Shown here one piece after another: positions 48,259 through 58,915 of a stretch of DNA of 64,000 nt (positions within the stretch are counted from its first letter, which is position 1; every line of letters begins with the position of its first letter). A program made the position numbers and the translations under genes. Source of the DNA: Phyllobacterium sp. YR531 (lineage in GTDB: Bacteria > Pseudomonadota > Alphaproteobacteria > Rhizobiales > Rhizobiaceae). The notes under the pieces were generated by a model. It was not told the DNA's origin. It did not search any database and was given only the letters and a program-made list of their open reading frames with translations. The DNA is taken from NCBI RefSeq assembly GCF_000282595.1, contig NZ_AKIZ01000015.1, positions 62,001 through 126,000 of the forward strand. The letters run 5' to 3'.

Positions 48259-50082
48259 ATGTGCGGAATTGTAGGAATCATCGGACGGGAACAGGTTGCA
48301 CCCCTTCTGGTCGATGCGCTCAAGCGACTTGAATATCGTGGCTATGACTCGGCTGGTGTTGCAACGCTGGATAATGGTCAGCTAGATCGCAGGCGGGCAG
48401 AGGGCAAGCTTGTCAATCTCGATAATTTGCTGAAAGAAAACCCGCTTGGCGGAACCATTGGTATTGGTCATACGCGCTGGGCAACGCATGGCGCGCCCAT
48501 TGTCCGCAATGCTCATCCGCACACAACTCCGCGCCTTGCGGTAATTCACAACGGCATTATCGAAAACTTTGCCGAGCTTCGCACCATGCTGGAGGCTGAT
48601 GGCTATGTTTTCGAAACAGAAACCGACACTGAGACGGTCGCGCATCTGGTAACCCGTGCTCTGGATCGTGGCCTTGCTCCGGTCGAAGCTGTTCGCGAGT
48701 CCCTGCCAATGTTGCGCGGGGCATTCGCCATCGCCATCATGTTCAAGGGCGAAGAAGATTTGCTTATTGCAGCACGCAATGGGCCGCCGCTTGCCGTGGG
48801 GTATGGCAAAGGAGAGATGTATCTCGGCTCCGATGCAATCGCGCTCGCTCCCTTTACTGACAATCTATCCTACCTTGAGGACGGTGACTGGGCTGTTCTC
48901 ACGCGCAGTGGTGTTACCATTTATGATGAGACAGGCTCTGAAGTGCGCAGGCAGGTTCAGAAGTCTGCTGGTTCGGCGTTTCTGGTAAGCAAAGGCAATC
49001 ACAGGCACTTCATGGAGAAGGAAATCCATGAACAGCCGGAGGTTATCTCCCATACTTTGGCGAACTATCTTGATTTCTCGAAGGGTACAATTCGCGCCGA
49101 TGCTGCGCCGATTGATTTTGCCAAAATTGATCGTATTGCTGCGTCGGCTTGCGGCACAGCATTCTATGCTGGCCTCGTTGGAAAATACTGGTTCGAGCGT
49201 ATTGCCCGATTGCCGGTCGATATCGATGTTGCGTCTGAGTTCCGTTATCGCGAAATGCCGTTATCAAAGGATAGCCTTGCTCTCTTTGTTTCACAGTCGG
49301 GTGAAACAGCTGATACTTTGGCCTCGCTACGCTATTGCAAAGAGCAAGGATTGCCAGTCGGCACCATCGTTAATGTCAAAGAATCGACGATGGCTCGTGA
49401 GTCCAACACAATCTTCCCTACTCTTGCTGGTCCTGAAGTAGGTGTTGCTTCAACCAAGGCATTCACTTGCCAATTGTCCGTATTGGCATCACTGGCTGTT
49501 GCTGCCGGTAAAATGCGCGGCACGATTACCGAACAGGAAGAGCGCCAACTCGTACGTGAGCTTTCAGAAATCCCGCGATACGCCACGCAAGCGTTGAAGC
49601 TGGAAGGACAGATAGAAGCAATCAGCCGTGATCTCAGCCAGGTCAAGCATGCGCTTTATCTTGGCCGTGGCACTAACTACCCACTGGCTCTTGAGGGTGC
49701 GCTGAAGCTCAAGGAAATTTCCTATATCCACGCTGAAGGTTATGCGGCGGGTGAACTGAAGCATGGCCCAATCGCTCTTATTGATGAATCGATGCCTGTT
49801 ATCGTGATTGCGCCGCATGACCGCTGGTTTGAAAAAACTATCTCGAACATGCAGGAAGCGGCCGCTCGTGGTGGCAAGATCATCCTTATCACCGATGAAA
49901 AGGGTGCCGCAGCCAACAGCTTGAAGACATGGCACACGATCATATTGCCGGACATGCCGGAAGTAATCACGCCAATCATCTACACGCTGCCAATCCAGAT
50001 GCTGGCCTACTATACAGCAGTCTTCATGGGGACCGATGTTGATCAGCCGCGCAATCTCGCAAAATCGGTAACGGTAGAGTAG
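48259..50082 (+). CDS. glmS: glutamine-fructose-6-phosphate aminotransferase (isomerizing)
   Basis: GlmS makes glucosamine-6-phosphate from fructose-6-phosphate and glutamine. The 607-residue protein starts MCGIVGIIGRE, so Cys2 becomes the N-terminal glutaminase nucleophile. GHTRWATHG and the two SIS domains follow (FVSQSGETADTLASLR; LYLGRGTNYPLALEGALKLKE, in parts), ending DQPRNLAKSVTVE. No ribozyme leader is seen. The stop touches that of convergent recG. Confidence 0.97.
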   Translation: MCGIVGIIGREQVAPLLVDALKRLEYRGYDSAGVATLDNGQLDRRRAEGKLVNLDNLLKENPLGGTIGIGHTRWATHGAPIVRNAHPHTTPRLAVIHNGIIENFAELRTMLEADGYVFETETDTETVAHLVTRALDRGLAPVEAVRESLPMLRGAFAIAIMFKGEEDLLIAARNGPPLAVGYGKGEMYLGSDAIALAPFTDNLSYLEDGDWAVLTRSGVTIYDETGSEVRRQVQKSAGSAFLVSKGNHRHFMEKEIHEQPEVISHTLANYLDFSKGTIRADAAPIDFAKIDRIAASACGTAFYAGLVGKYWFERIARLPVDIDVASEFRYREMPLSKDSLALFVSQSGETADTLASLRYCKEQGLPVGTIVNVKESTMARESNTIFPTLAGPEVGVASTKAFTCQLSVLASLAVAAGKMRGTITEQEERQLVRELSEIPRYATQALKLEGQIEAISRDLSQVKHALYLGRGTNYPLALEGALKLKEISYIHAEGYAAGELKHGPIALIDESMPVIVIAPHDRWFEKTISNMQEAAARGGKIILITDEKGAAANSLKTWHTIILPDMPEVITPIIYTLPIQMLAYYTAVFMGTDVDQPRNLAKSVTVE

Positions 50083-52191
50083 TCAGCCGGCGCGAAGCAG
50101 CCGGACTGCTTCGTCGCGCTCGAACAGATAAAGCAGGACGCGCAGAGCTTCGCCCCGCGCGCTTTGCAATTCCGGATCGCGTGTCAAAATATAACGCGCA
50201 TCCTTACGGGCAACCTCAAGAAATTCCTGATGTGCTTCGAGATTTGCAAGCCGAAAGCCCGGTGTTCCGGATTGACGCGTGCCAAGAAGCTCTCCTTCGC
50301 CTCGCAGCTTGAGATCTTCCTCGGCGATGCGGAAACCATCTTCAGTTTCCCTCATAATTTTCAAGCGCGCTTGTGCAACTTCGCCAAGCGGACCTTTATA
50401 AATCAGCAGGCACGTAGAGGGCTTGTCACCCCGACCAACGCGTCCACGCAATTGATGCAATTGCGCCAGACCAAATCTTTCCGCATGTTCAATGACAATG
50501 ATCGTCGCATCGGGAACATCAACACCGACCTCGATAACCGTAGTTGCCACAAGCAGTCTTGTCTCGCCGCTTTTGAAAGCTGCCATGGCAACATCTTTCT
50601 CGACACCGCTCATTCGTCCATGAACCAGGCCTATGCGGTTTTCAAGCAGTGGTTGCAGTGATTGGAAGCGTTCTTCGGCCGAGACAAGATCAACCAGTTC
50701 TGACTCTTCTACCAAAGGACAAATCCAGTAGATTTTCTGCCCCTCATTGATGGCGGTTCGCATGCGATCCACAAGTTCGCTTAGTCGCTCCATGGGCAAT
50801 ATTGCGGTTGTAATCGGGCGTCTTCCAGCGGGCTTTTCTGTCAGTTTCGAGACATCCATGTCGCCAAATGCTGTGAGTACGAGAGTTCGCGGGATGGGCG
50901 TTGCCGTCATAACAAGCATATCTGGCGCAGAACCCTTGGACGTCAGAAGCAGGCGCTGATGCACACCAAACCGATGTTGCTCATCGACAATAACCAAAAC
51001 CAGATCGTGATAGTTGACCTTTTCCTGGAATAAAGCGTGCGTCCCAACGATTATATGGATCGCGCCACTTCTCAATCCTTCAAGAATTTCTTCGCGTTCG
51101 CGGCCTTTTTCGCGGCCAGTCAATAGCGCAACGCGCAGGCCCGCCTTTTGCGCCAAAGGCATAATCGTTGCAAAATGCTGCCGGGCAAGTACTTCCGTTG
51201 GCACCATCAGCGCCGATTGTCCGCCAGCCTCTGCAGCATGAGCCATTGCAAGCAATCCAACGATGGTTTTGCCGGATCCGACATCACCCTGCAAAAGGCG
51301 CAGCATCCTGTCTGGCTCACGCAGGTCAACGATGATTTCCTTGATTGCCTGTTGCTGACTATTCGTCAGAGAATACGGTAACGCAGCGATGATCTTTGCT
51401 TTGATATGGCCATCACCCTCTAGCTTGCGCCCGGAAAGGCGGCGAGTTTTCATGCGCACCAACGCTAATGCAAGCTGGCCTGCAAGAAACTCATCATAGG
51501 CCAGGCGCTGTCTTGCCGGATGATCAAGCGCGATATCGCTTGGGTCTCGCGGGTTATGGAGTACCTGCAACGCCTGTCGATGCGCGGGAAGACTGTACTT
51601 TTCGAGGACAGGCGCTTCTATCCATTCCGGCATATCAGGTGTTTTGCCGAGAGCCTCCTGAATGCCTCGTGCAAGAACCTTGGGTGATAGCCCTGCCGTA
51701 AGCGGGTATACCGGCTCGACCAAAGAAAGCGAAGCTGCGTCTTCAATGCTTGCAATATGATCCGGGTGAACCATGGAAGGTCGCCCGTTGAACCACTCCA
51801 TTGTACCGGATACGATGACGGTCTCGCCGACAGGCATGGCTTTTTCCAGCCAAGTCTGCTTTGCATGAAAAAAAGTCAGGCTGATTTCGCCAGTATCATC
51901 ATGAGCATAAACACGATGGGGAACATTGCTGCGGCCACTAGGTGCAGGTTGATGGCGATCAATGCGAACTTCAAGGGTGACGATAGCGCCTTCAGGAGCG
52001 TAGGCGATGCCGGGACGGTTGCGGCGATCAATAACACTGTGTGGGGGCAGATAGACCAGGTTGCCGACGCGTGGCTCGGCACCGGGTGGTTGCGTCCCGA
52101 GTAAAGTACCCAGAAGCCCGGATACCTTCGGGCCGATACCCGAAAGCGAGCGAACAGAAGCAAAGAGCGGATCAAGTAGGGAAGGACGCAT
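50083..52191 (-). CDS. recG: ATP-dependent DNA helicase RecG
   Basis: RecG remodels stalled forks and branched DNA. The 702-residue protein has the N-terminal wedge OB domain, Walker A GDVGSGKTIVGLLAM, the DEQH box VDEQHRFGVHQR, motif III TATPIPRTL and the C-terminal QLRGRVGRGDKPSTC. It is divergent from sdhE (117 bases) and convergent with glmS with no gap. Confidence 0.96.
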   Translation of the reverse strand: MRPSLLDPLFASVRSLSGIGPKVSGLLGTLLGTQPPGAEPRVGNLVYLPPHSVIDRRNRPGIAYAPEGAIVTLEVRIDRHQPAPSGRSNVPHRVYAHDDTGEISLTFFHAKQTWLEKAMPVGETVIVSGTMEWFNGRPSMVHPDHIASIEDAASLSLVEPVYPLTAGLSPKVLARGIQEALGKTPDMPEWIEAPVLEKYSLPAHRQALQVLHNPRDPSDIALDHPARQRLAYDEFLAGQLALALVRMKTRRLSGRKLEGDGHIKAKIIAALPYSLTNSQQQAIKEIIVDLREPDRMLRLLQGDVGSGKTIVGLLAMAHAAEAGGQSALMVPTEVLARQHFATIMPLAQKAGLRVALLTGREKGREREEILEGLRSGAIHIIVGTHALFQEKVNYHDLVLVIVDEQHRFGVHQRLLLTSKGSAPDMLVMTATPIPRTLVLTAFGDMDVSKLTEKPAGRRPITTAILPMERLSELVDRMRTAINEGQKIYWICPLVEESELVDLVSAEERFQSLQPLLENRIGLVHGRMSGVEKDVAMAAFKSGETRLLVATTVIEVGVDVPDATIIVIEHAERFGLAQLHQLRGRVGRGDKPSTCLLIYKGPLGEVAQARLKIMRETEDGFRIAEEDLKLRGEGELLGTRQSGTPGFRLANLEAHQEFLEVARKDARYILTRDPELQSARGEALRVLLYLFERDEAVRLLRAG

Positions 52192-52307
52192 ATGTAACGT
52201 TTAACGTGTTCGATTTGCGTTGCAAGGCTGACAGATGCCACAAGGCAGGCTATACCCAGCCGCATCGATTGGCTGGGTACCATGAACTTTACAAACGGAG
52301 CACGCGC

Positions 52308-52595
52308 ATGACCGGAAGCAGTCGCACAACCGCCGACTTGCCGCCAAGACAGCGGCGAATACTTTTCCGCTGCTGGCATCGCGGTATGCGCGAAATGGAT
52401 TTGATTCTTGGTCAATTTGCCGACGCTCATATCGATACTTTGTCTGACGAAGAGCTTGACCAATATGAGTCTCTGATGGAAGCGCTCGACCGTGATCTGC
52501 TAAAATGGGTCACAGGTGAAGCTGAAGTTCCCGCAGAGTTTAATACGCCAATCTTTCACAAGGTTGTCGCCTCCCGCCACAATCTGAAATTTTAA
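52308..52595 (+). CDS. sdhE: FAD assembly factor SdhE (succinate dehydrogenase assembly)
   Basis: A 95-residue protein that promotes covalent flavin attachment to SdhA. The invariant RGxxE motif is RGMREMD, in CWHRGMREMDLILGQF. LSDEELDQYESLMEALDRDLLKWV follows as in the family. The short start at 52308 is chosen over a long in-frame extension through the recG promoter region. recG-sdhE-mfd is the usual alphaproteobacterial arrangement. Confidence 0.93.
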   Translation: MTGSSRTTADLPPRQRRILFRCWHRGMREMDLILGQFADAHIDTLSDEELDQYESLMEALDRDLLKWVTGEAEVPAEFNTPIFHKVVASRHNLKF

Positions 52596-52638
52596 AGTCG
52601 TGCTTCTGCATGCCCCAAAATGAAATCCTGAAATCGAA

Positions 52639-55600
52639 ATGACTGCTTTTACCAAACTCGGATTGAGACCGGACGCACGTGGACACATTGTCGTTGATGG
52701 TGTTGTCGATGGCTATGAAGCCTTTGCTCTGGCAAAAGTCGTTGCCGAAGCCGGGGCGGGTGGGCCTGTGCTTTTTATTGCACGAGATGGTCAGCGTATC
52801 GCCGATATCGAACAGGTACTGGGATTTGTCTCGCCGGAATTGCCGGTATTACAACTGCCTGCTTGGGACTGCCTTCCATATGATCGCGTGTCACCCGGTG
52901 CCGATACATCCGCCCGCCGGTTGAGTGCGCTGGCTGGGCTTGCAGCATTGCGTGATGGGAAGCACCCCGGCGTCATTCTTGCGACCGCTAATTCCGTGCT
53001 GCAGAAATTGCCTCCGCGTAAAATTCTCAGCCAACAGCTATTTCTGGCGAAACCCGGCAATAGAATTGAAATGAACTCTCTTGTTCAACGCCTTGAAAGT
53101 AATGGGTTTGAGCGGGTGCCAACTGTGCGCGATGTTGGCGAATATGCCGTACGCGGCGGCATATTAGATCTCTTCGCACCGGGAGCAGAAGAACCGTTGA
53201 GACTGGATTTTTTCGGCGATACGCTGGAGACAATCCGAACGTTTGACCCGGCATCGCAGCGAACATCGAGCCAAAAAACTGAATTCTCCATGCAGCCGAT
53301 GAGCGAGATTACGCTCTCTCCAGAAATTATAAGCCATTTCCGAACACAATATGTTCTAAAGTTCGGGGCACCATCGCGTGATGACGCGCTTTATCAGTCG
53401 ATTTCCGAGGGTCGTCGCTTCGCAGGTATGGAGCACTGGCTGCCACTGTTCTACGACAACCTTGAAACGCTTTTTGATCATGCGGGAGACATGCCGATTG
53501 TCTTCGACCATCTGGCGCATGAATCCATGGCTGAACGCCATAAAATGGTGCTTGATCACTATGAAGCACGCAAGCGGCAGTCTGATGGCAAAGAGCCGGG
53601 TGATACCATTCCTTACAAACCCGTTGAACCGGGCTCGCTCTATTTGACACCTGATCAGGTTGATGCCGCTGCTCTTGCATCCGGCATGCGCATTGATTTT
53701 ACACCCTTTGATGCGCCATTTGTAACCGGACGTTCGACAATCCATGCGGGAGCGCATCGTGGCCGAACCTTTGTCGAGGAGCGCACTGCCAAGGATGCCA
53801 ATGTGTTCGACAGTGTGGTCAAACACATTGCCGACGAACGCGCCGCAGGCAAAAAAGTGCTTCTCGCTGCCTGGAGTGAGGGCACTCGAGACAGGCTCGT
53901 ACAGGTTCTAAGCGAGCACGGTCTGGAAAAAATCGAACTGGTCGAAGACCTTCGTACCGTAAAAGCGCTCGCCCGCGATAAAGTTACAGCAGGTGTGTTG
54001 TCTCTTGAGACTGGCTTTGATGCTGGTGAAATCGTTGTCGTAGCCGAACAGGACATTCTGGGCGATCGGCTTATCCGTCATTCGAAACGGCGGAAGCGGG
54101 ATAGGGACTTCATCAGTGAAGTTGCAGCACTGAATGCTGGAGACATCGTGGTCCACGTAGATCACGGCATTGGCCGGTTTATCGGCTTGCGCACAATTAC
54201 CGCTGCCGGTGCGCCGCATGACTGTCTTGAACTTCACTATGCTGGCGATGACCGGCTATTCCTTCCCGTGGAGAATATTGAGCTTCTTTCACGATTTGGC
54301 TCGGAAACCTCAACGGCTGTTCTGGACAAGCTGGGTGGCGGTGCGTGGCAGGCGCGTAAAGCCAAGCTTAAAAAGCGGCTGCTGGATATTGCCGGGCATT
54401 TGATCCGCATTGCGGCAGAGCGTCAGATGCGCGGTGCTCCGGTTTTGCTACCACCTGACGGGCTTTATGGAGAGTTTGCAGCCCGTTTCCCATATGACGA
54501 GACTGAAGATCAGGATCGCGCTATTGATGCGGTTATTGATGATTTGTCGCTAGGCAAGCCTATGGATCGCCTGATCTGCGGCGATGTTGGCTTCGGTAAA
54601 ACTGAAGTCGCATTGCGTGCAGCGTTCGTGGCGGCATTGAATGGCGTTCAGGTAGCAGTCGTTGTTCCAACAACTTTGCTATCCCGCCAGCATTTCAAGA
54701 CTTTCACATCGCGGTTTCAAGGATTGCCAGTCAATGTCGCCCAAGCTTCTCGGCTTGTTGGCTCGAAGGAACTCGCAGACAATAAAAAGGGCATTGCGGA
54801 AGGGCAGGTTGATATCGCCGTGGGTACCCATGCTTTGCTCGGGCAAGGCATCAAGTTCAAGAACCTTGGACTGCTGATTATCGACGAAGAGCAGCATTTT
54901 GGCGTTAAACACAAAGAGCGATTGAAAGAACTCAAGTCAGACGTGCATGTGCTGACCCTGTCAGCGACGCCAATTCCCCGCACATTGCAGCTGGCATTGA
55001 CTGGTGTGAGGGAGCTTTCCCTTATAACAACCCCGCCAGTTGACCGTATGGCCGTGCGTACATTCGTTTCGCCTTTCGATCCTCTGGTGATCCGCGAGAC
55101 ATTGCTGCGAGAGCGCTATCGTGGCGGACAGAGCTTTTATGTTTGCCCGCGCATTTCAGATCTTAATGAAATCAAGGAATTCCTCGACGCACAGGTGCCG
55201 GAACTCAAAGTTGCTGTTGCGCATGGCCAAATGGCCCCCGGCGAACTCGACGATATCATGAATGCTTTCTATGACGGCCAGTATGACGTGCTGCTTTCAA
55301 CGACAATCGTGGAGTCAGGGCTGGATATTCCAACAGCCAACACGCTGATCATACATCGTGCAGATATGTTTGGCCTATCACAGCTTTACCAGCTACGAGG
55401 TCGTGTCGGGCGATCCAAGCAACGCGCCTATGCATTGTTTACACTTCCCGCCAATAAAGTGCTTACACAAATGGCAGATCGCAGGCTCAAAGTTCTGCAA
55501 TCACTCGATACGCTGGGAGCAGGCTTTCAACTTGCAAGCCATGACATGGATATTCGCGGTGCAGGCAATCTGCTCGGCGAAGAACAATCAGGCCATATCC

Positions 55601-56139
55601 GTGAAGTTGGCTTTGAACTTTACCAGCAGATGCTTGAAGAAGCGGTGGCGGAGATCAAGGGAACGGGCGAGGTTGAGGACGGTCACTGGTCGCCTCAAAT
55701 TGCCGTTGGCACAGCTGTCATGATTCCGGAAACCTACGTGCCGGACCTGCAACTGCGCCTTGGGCTTTACCGCCGCCTTGCCGATCTGGAAGAATTGCAG
55801 GAAATCGATGGTTTTGGCGCGGAAATGATCGACAGATTTGGCCCGCTCCCGGAGGAAGTCCAGCATCTGCTCAAGATCGTATACATCAAGGCGCTCTGCC
55901 GCCGCGCGAATGTCGAGAAAGTCGATGCGGGTCCAAAGGGCGTCGTTATCCAATTCCGCAACAAGACGTTCAATAGCCCGGCAGCCTTGGTCAAAATGAT
56001 CGGCGAACAGGGTTCAATGGCCAAAATCCGTCCGGATCAGAGCATCGTCTTCGTTAGAGACTGGCCTACAGCAGACAAGCGGCTTAACGGCGCGGCGGTA
56101 GTCATGACGCAATTGGCAAAACTGGCAGAAGCGTCCTGA
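52639..56139 (+). CDS. mfd: transcription-repair coupling factor Mfd
   Basis: Mfd removes RNA polymerase stalled at damage and recruits UvrA. The 1166-residue protein has the UvrB-like N-terminal part (LPAWDCLPYDRVSP), the RNA-polymerase interaction domain around GDIVVHVDHGIGRF, Walker A GDVGFGKTEVALRAA, the DEEQ box IIDEEQHFGVKHKERLK, TLSATPIPRTLQLAL and LRGRVGRSKQRAYA, then the TRCF C-terminal domain. Its stop forms TGATCA with that of the convergent DsbA-family gene. Confidence 0.97.
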   Translation: MTAFTKLGLRPDARGHIVVDGVVDGYEAFALAKVVAEAGAGGPVLFIARDGQRIADIEQVLGFVSPELPVLQLPAWDCLPYDRVSPGADTSARRLSALAGLAALRDGKHPGVILATANSVLQKLPPRKILSQQLFLAKPGNRIEMNSLVQRLESNGFERVPTVRDVGEYAVRGGILDLFAPGAEEPLRLDFFGDTLETIRTFDPASQRTSSQKTEFSMQPMSEITLSPEIISHFRTQYVLKFGAPSRDDALYQSISEGRRFAGMEHWLPLFYDNLETLFDHAGDMPIVFDHLAHESMAERHKMVLDHYEARKRQSDGKEPGDTIPYKPVEPGSLYLTPDQVDAAALASGMRIDFTPFDAPFVTGRSTIHAGAHRGRTFVEERTAKDANVFDSVVKHIADERAAGKKVLLAAWSEGTRDRLVQVLSEHGLEKIELVEDLRTVKALARDKVTAGVLSLETGFDAGEIVVVAEQDILGDRLIRHSKRRKRDRDFISEVAALNAGDIVVHVDHGIGRFIGLRTITAAGAPHDCLELHYAGDDRLFLPVENIELLSRFGSETSTAVLDKLGGGAWQARKAKLKKRLLDIAGHLIRIAAERQMRGAPVLLPPDGLYGEFAARFPYDETEDQDRAIDAVIDDLSLGKPMDRLICGDVGFGKTEVALRAAFVAALNGVQVAVVVPTTLLSRQHFKTFTSRFQGLPVNVAQASRLVGSKELADNKKGIAEGQVDIAVGTHALLGQGIKFKNLGLLIIDEEQHFGVKHKERLKELKSDVHVLTLSATPIPRTLQLALTGVRELSLITTPPVDRMAVRTFVSPFDPLVIRETLLRERYRGGQSFYVCPRISDLNEIKEFLDAQVPELKVAVAHGQMAPGELDDIMNAFYDGQYDVLLSTTIVESGLDIPTANTLIIHRADMFGLSQLYQLRGRVGRSKQRAYALFTLPANKVLTQMADRRLKVLQSLDTLGAGFQLASHDMDIRGAGNLLGEEQSGHIREVGFELYQQMLEEAVAEIKGTGEVEDGHWSPQIAVGTAVMIPETYVPDLQLRLGLYRRLADLEELQEIDGFGAEMIDRFGPLPEEVQHLLKIVYIKALCRRANVEKVDAGPKGVVIQFRNKTFNSPAALVKMIGEQGSMAKIRPDQSIVFVRDWPTADKRLNGAAVVMTQLAKLAEAS

Positions 56140-56805
56140 TCACACAGGGCGCGGTTCGTAGCCGTCGGCAGTCTGGCGAATAGCATCCGCCAGTGCATCA
56201 GCCGATTGCGCACCCATAACCGCATATTTCTGATCGAGAATAAAGCAGGGAACGCCGCGGACGCCTACCTGATTGGCCGTGTCGATTTCCTGCCGTACAC
56301 CTACAGTATCAGCATCTGTGGCAAGCAGACTATCGACGATGGCAACGTCCATGCCGGCCTCTTCGGCAGCTTCAAGCAGAACCTGGCGATCACCAATGTC
56401 TTTTCCCTGCTCGAAATAGTAGGAGAAAAGAATGCCGACCACAGCGTCCTGAACATTGGGGTTGGCTTGTGATCCCCAGCGGATAAGCCGGTGAGCATCC
56501 AGTGTATTGGGAGCAATCTCAATGGCCTCGAAATCAAATTCGATGCCTTCTTCCTTGCCCAACTCAATCAATTGCTGGTGAATCTCGAATATCTTGTCGG
56601 AGCTACCGAACTTTTCCTGCATGTAGCGATTACGATCCTTGCCTTGCCGGGGAATCGTTGGATCAAGCTGGAATGGCCGCCAGTTTACCGTGGCATCGAT
56701 GTCTGGATTCATCGCCAATGCGTTTTCAAGGCGCTTTCTGCCGAGATAGCACCAAGGGCAAACAACATCAGACACAACATCAATCGTGAATTTTTTCTCA
56801 GTCAT
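56140..56805 (-). CDS. DsbA family (FrnE-like) oxidoreductase
   Basis: A 221-residue thioredoxin-fold protein with an N-terminal CPWC active site (VSDVVCPWCYLGRKRL) and the cis-proline region GVRGVPCFILDQKYAVMGAQ, as in FrnE/2-hydroxychromene isomerase-like DsbA proteins. There is no signal peptide, so it is cytoplasmic. The ATG at 56805 (MTEKKFTIDVVSD) fits; a longer frame to 56904 runs into the neighbouring gene. The binding-protein gene upstream ends eight bases away, so they may be co-transcribed. Confidence 0.85.
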   Translation of the reverse strand: MTEKKFTIDVVSDVVCPWCYLGRKRLENALAMNPDIDATVNWRPFQLDPTIPRQGKDRNRYMQEKFGSSDKIFEIHQQLIELGKEEGIEFDFEAIEIAPNTLDAHRLIRWGSQANPNVQDAVVGILFSYYFEQGKDIGDRQVLLEAAEEAGMDVAIVDSLLATDADTVGVRQEIDTANQVGVRGVPCFILDQKYAVMGAQSADALADAIRQTADGYEPRPV

Positions 56806-56813
56806 TATCAGGC

Positions 56814-58631
56814 CTATTTCTTGTCTGACCACCAAGTGGTGAACTGGTAGCCATTGAGCGAGGTTTTCTCGGGGTGCTTGATATATGTCCAGCGTGCAAC
56901 CCACTGTGCGGGCTGGAAATAGATTGGTACGAAATAATTGCCAGACATCAACACACGATCCAGTGCACGGACCGTATCTACATATTCATCCTGTTTGCGC
57001 GCTGCGAGCATCTTGCCGATCAAGGCATCAACCGCAGGGTCGGCGACACCCGCATAGTTGAAACTTCCATTCACCTCGCGAAACTGACTGCTCCAGCGCC
57101 TGAACTGTTCGAATCCAGGCGACAACGAGCCCGAATAAGCACCGAGTATCACGTCATAATCGAATGTCTCGAGGCGCTTCTGATACTGCGCATCGTCGGT
57201 TGTACGGATCGTCACTCCGATGCCCAACCGTTCGAGCGTACGTTTGTACGCAAGTCCCAAACGCTCTTCTGCTACGGAGCGTGTCATAATCTCGAATGTG
57301 AAAGGATTGCCTTGAGCATCCAGCATTCGTTCATCTTTTATGGAATAGCCCTTGCTCGTCAGAAGATCGAAAGCACGCTTCATTTCCTTACGGTCGCGGC
57401 CTGATCCGTCTGTCTTTGCCGGAACATAAGTTCCATCCAGAACTGTAGGCATCACTGCATTTGGATAAGGCGCAAGTATTTCCAGTTCTGCAGCGCTTGC
57501 AGGAATTCCGAATGCCGACAATTCCGACCCCTGCCAGAAGCTTGCTAGGCGTTGATAACGATCGGCATAGAGGTTCCGATTCGTCCATTCGAAATCAAAC
57601 ATTATTCCCAATGCAGCACGAACATCGCGATCTGCAAATTTGGGTCGCCGTGTGTTGAATACAAAACCAAACATGTTGGAAGGCGATTTGGTTTCGAATG
57701 TTTCCTGAACGACGCGACCGTCCCTAAATGCAGGAAAATTATAGGAAGACGCCCATTTATTGGGATCACCTTCCATGAAAACGTCGAAAACACCTTTTTT
57801 GAATGCCTCAAATTGCGATTGGTCATTGCGGAAATATTCAACGGTGATGGTCTCGAAATTATTGAAACCACGTCTGCTCGGCAGGTCATTGGCCCAATAG
57901 TCGGGATTGCGCTTATAAATAATGCGCTGACCGGGTTGGACTTTCGATATGAGATACGGACCGCTACCAACCGGAATACGCAAAGGCGACTGATCAAACT
58001 GGGTTGGATCTATCGCGTGTTTCGGCAGGACTGGCATCAAGCCAAGTACCAAAGGAAACTCACGGTCAGCCTTATCATTGAAAGTGAATTTTATGCCGCG
58101 CTCGCCGACTTTTTCGATTTTCTCGATACGGTCCATGCGCTGCTTATATTGCGGCAGGCCCTTTTCGGCGAGAATGTTGAAAGTGAATATAACGTCATCA
58201 GTGGTAACCGGCTCGCCGTCAGACCATTTGGCTTTCGGATTTAGAGTGAACTCTACCCACGTTCGCTCATCATTTGTTTCAACCTTTTCCGCCAGCAAAC
58301 CATAAAGCGTAAAAGGCTCATCGGCACTGCGTTGCATCAAGGTTTCGTAGACTAGATTGCCAAACTGCGGGTCGTTGAAAACACCACGCGCTGTGGTTCG
58401 CAAGCTTTTGACGAGAAATGAATTCAGACTGTCGAACGTGCCGACTACGCCGTAAGTTATAGTTCCCTGTTTCGGTGCATCCGGATTGGCATAGGGAAAA
58501 TGCGTGTAATCGGCGGGCAGGGCGGGTTCACCACGCATTGCCAGGCCATAGCTGGGCTCAGCTGGCGCGGCCGTCACTGTCGCCCAACATGCAAAGGCCA
58601 GCGACAGCGCCTTGAAACTTTGTCTGATCAT
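56814..58631 (-). CDS. peptide-type extracellular solute-binding protein, family 5 (YejA-like)
   Basis: A 605-residue periplasmic binding protein with signal peptide (MIRQSFKALSLAFACWATVTA). The family core is clear: ETLMQRSADEPFTLYGLLAEKVE, WSDGEPVTTDDVIFTFNILAE and VGSGPYLISKVQPGQRIIYKRNPDYWA (in parts). YejA-like members bring in peptides or microcin-C-like compounds. No permease or ATPase genes are next to it, so partners must be elsewhere. Confidence 0.87.
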   Translation of the reverse strand: MIRQSFKALSLAFACWATVTAAPAEPSYGLAMRGEPALPADYTHFPYANPDAPKQGTITYGVVGTFDSLNSFLVKSLRTTARGVFNDPQFGNLVYETLMQRSADEPFTLYGLLAEKVETNDERTWVEFTLNPKAKWSDGEPVTTDDVIFTFNILAEKGLPQYKQRMDRIEKIEKVGERGIKFTFNDKADREFPLVLGLMPVLPKHAIDPTQFDQSPLRIPVGSGPYLISKVQPGQRIIYKRNPDYWANDLPSRRGFNNFETITVEYFRNDQSQFEAFKKGVFDVFMEGDPNKWASSYNFPAFRDGRVVQETFETKSPSNMFGFVFNTRRPKFADRDVRAALGIMFDFEWTNRNLYADRYQRLASFWQGSELSAFGIPASAAELEILAPYPNAVMPTVLDGTYVPAKTDGSGRDRKEMKRAFDLLTSKGYSIKDERMLDAQGNPFTFEIMTRSVAEERLGLAYKRTLERLGIGVTIRTTDDAQYQKRLETFDYDVILGAYSGSLSPGFEQFRRWSSQFREVNGSFNYAGVADPAVDALIGKMLAARKQDEYVDTVRALDRVLMSGNYFVPIYFQPAQWVARWTYIKHPEKTSLNGYQFTTWWSDKK

Positions 58632-58915
58632 TCGTTGGACCCTACGCCCTTAGTCTGCGCTCTGCCGAGTGGTTTATTCTGATTCGTGCCAAAGACTATC
58701 ATTTGACGACAATTATGCGGCGCATGAGCTATAAACTGGCGTTTGAATCAATAAGTAGCACAAATGGTGGCTGGATTTGCATTGCCTTGCAGTGTAACAC
58801 GGCGTTCGATAACAAGGGTCACTCTGTTGCCTTATTTGGCACCCAAAAGCCAGACGAGCAAATTTAAGTGATCAAGTCACACTTCGGATAGTGCGCTGAA
58901 AGGAACCAGTTGACC

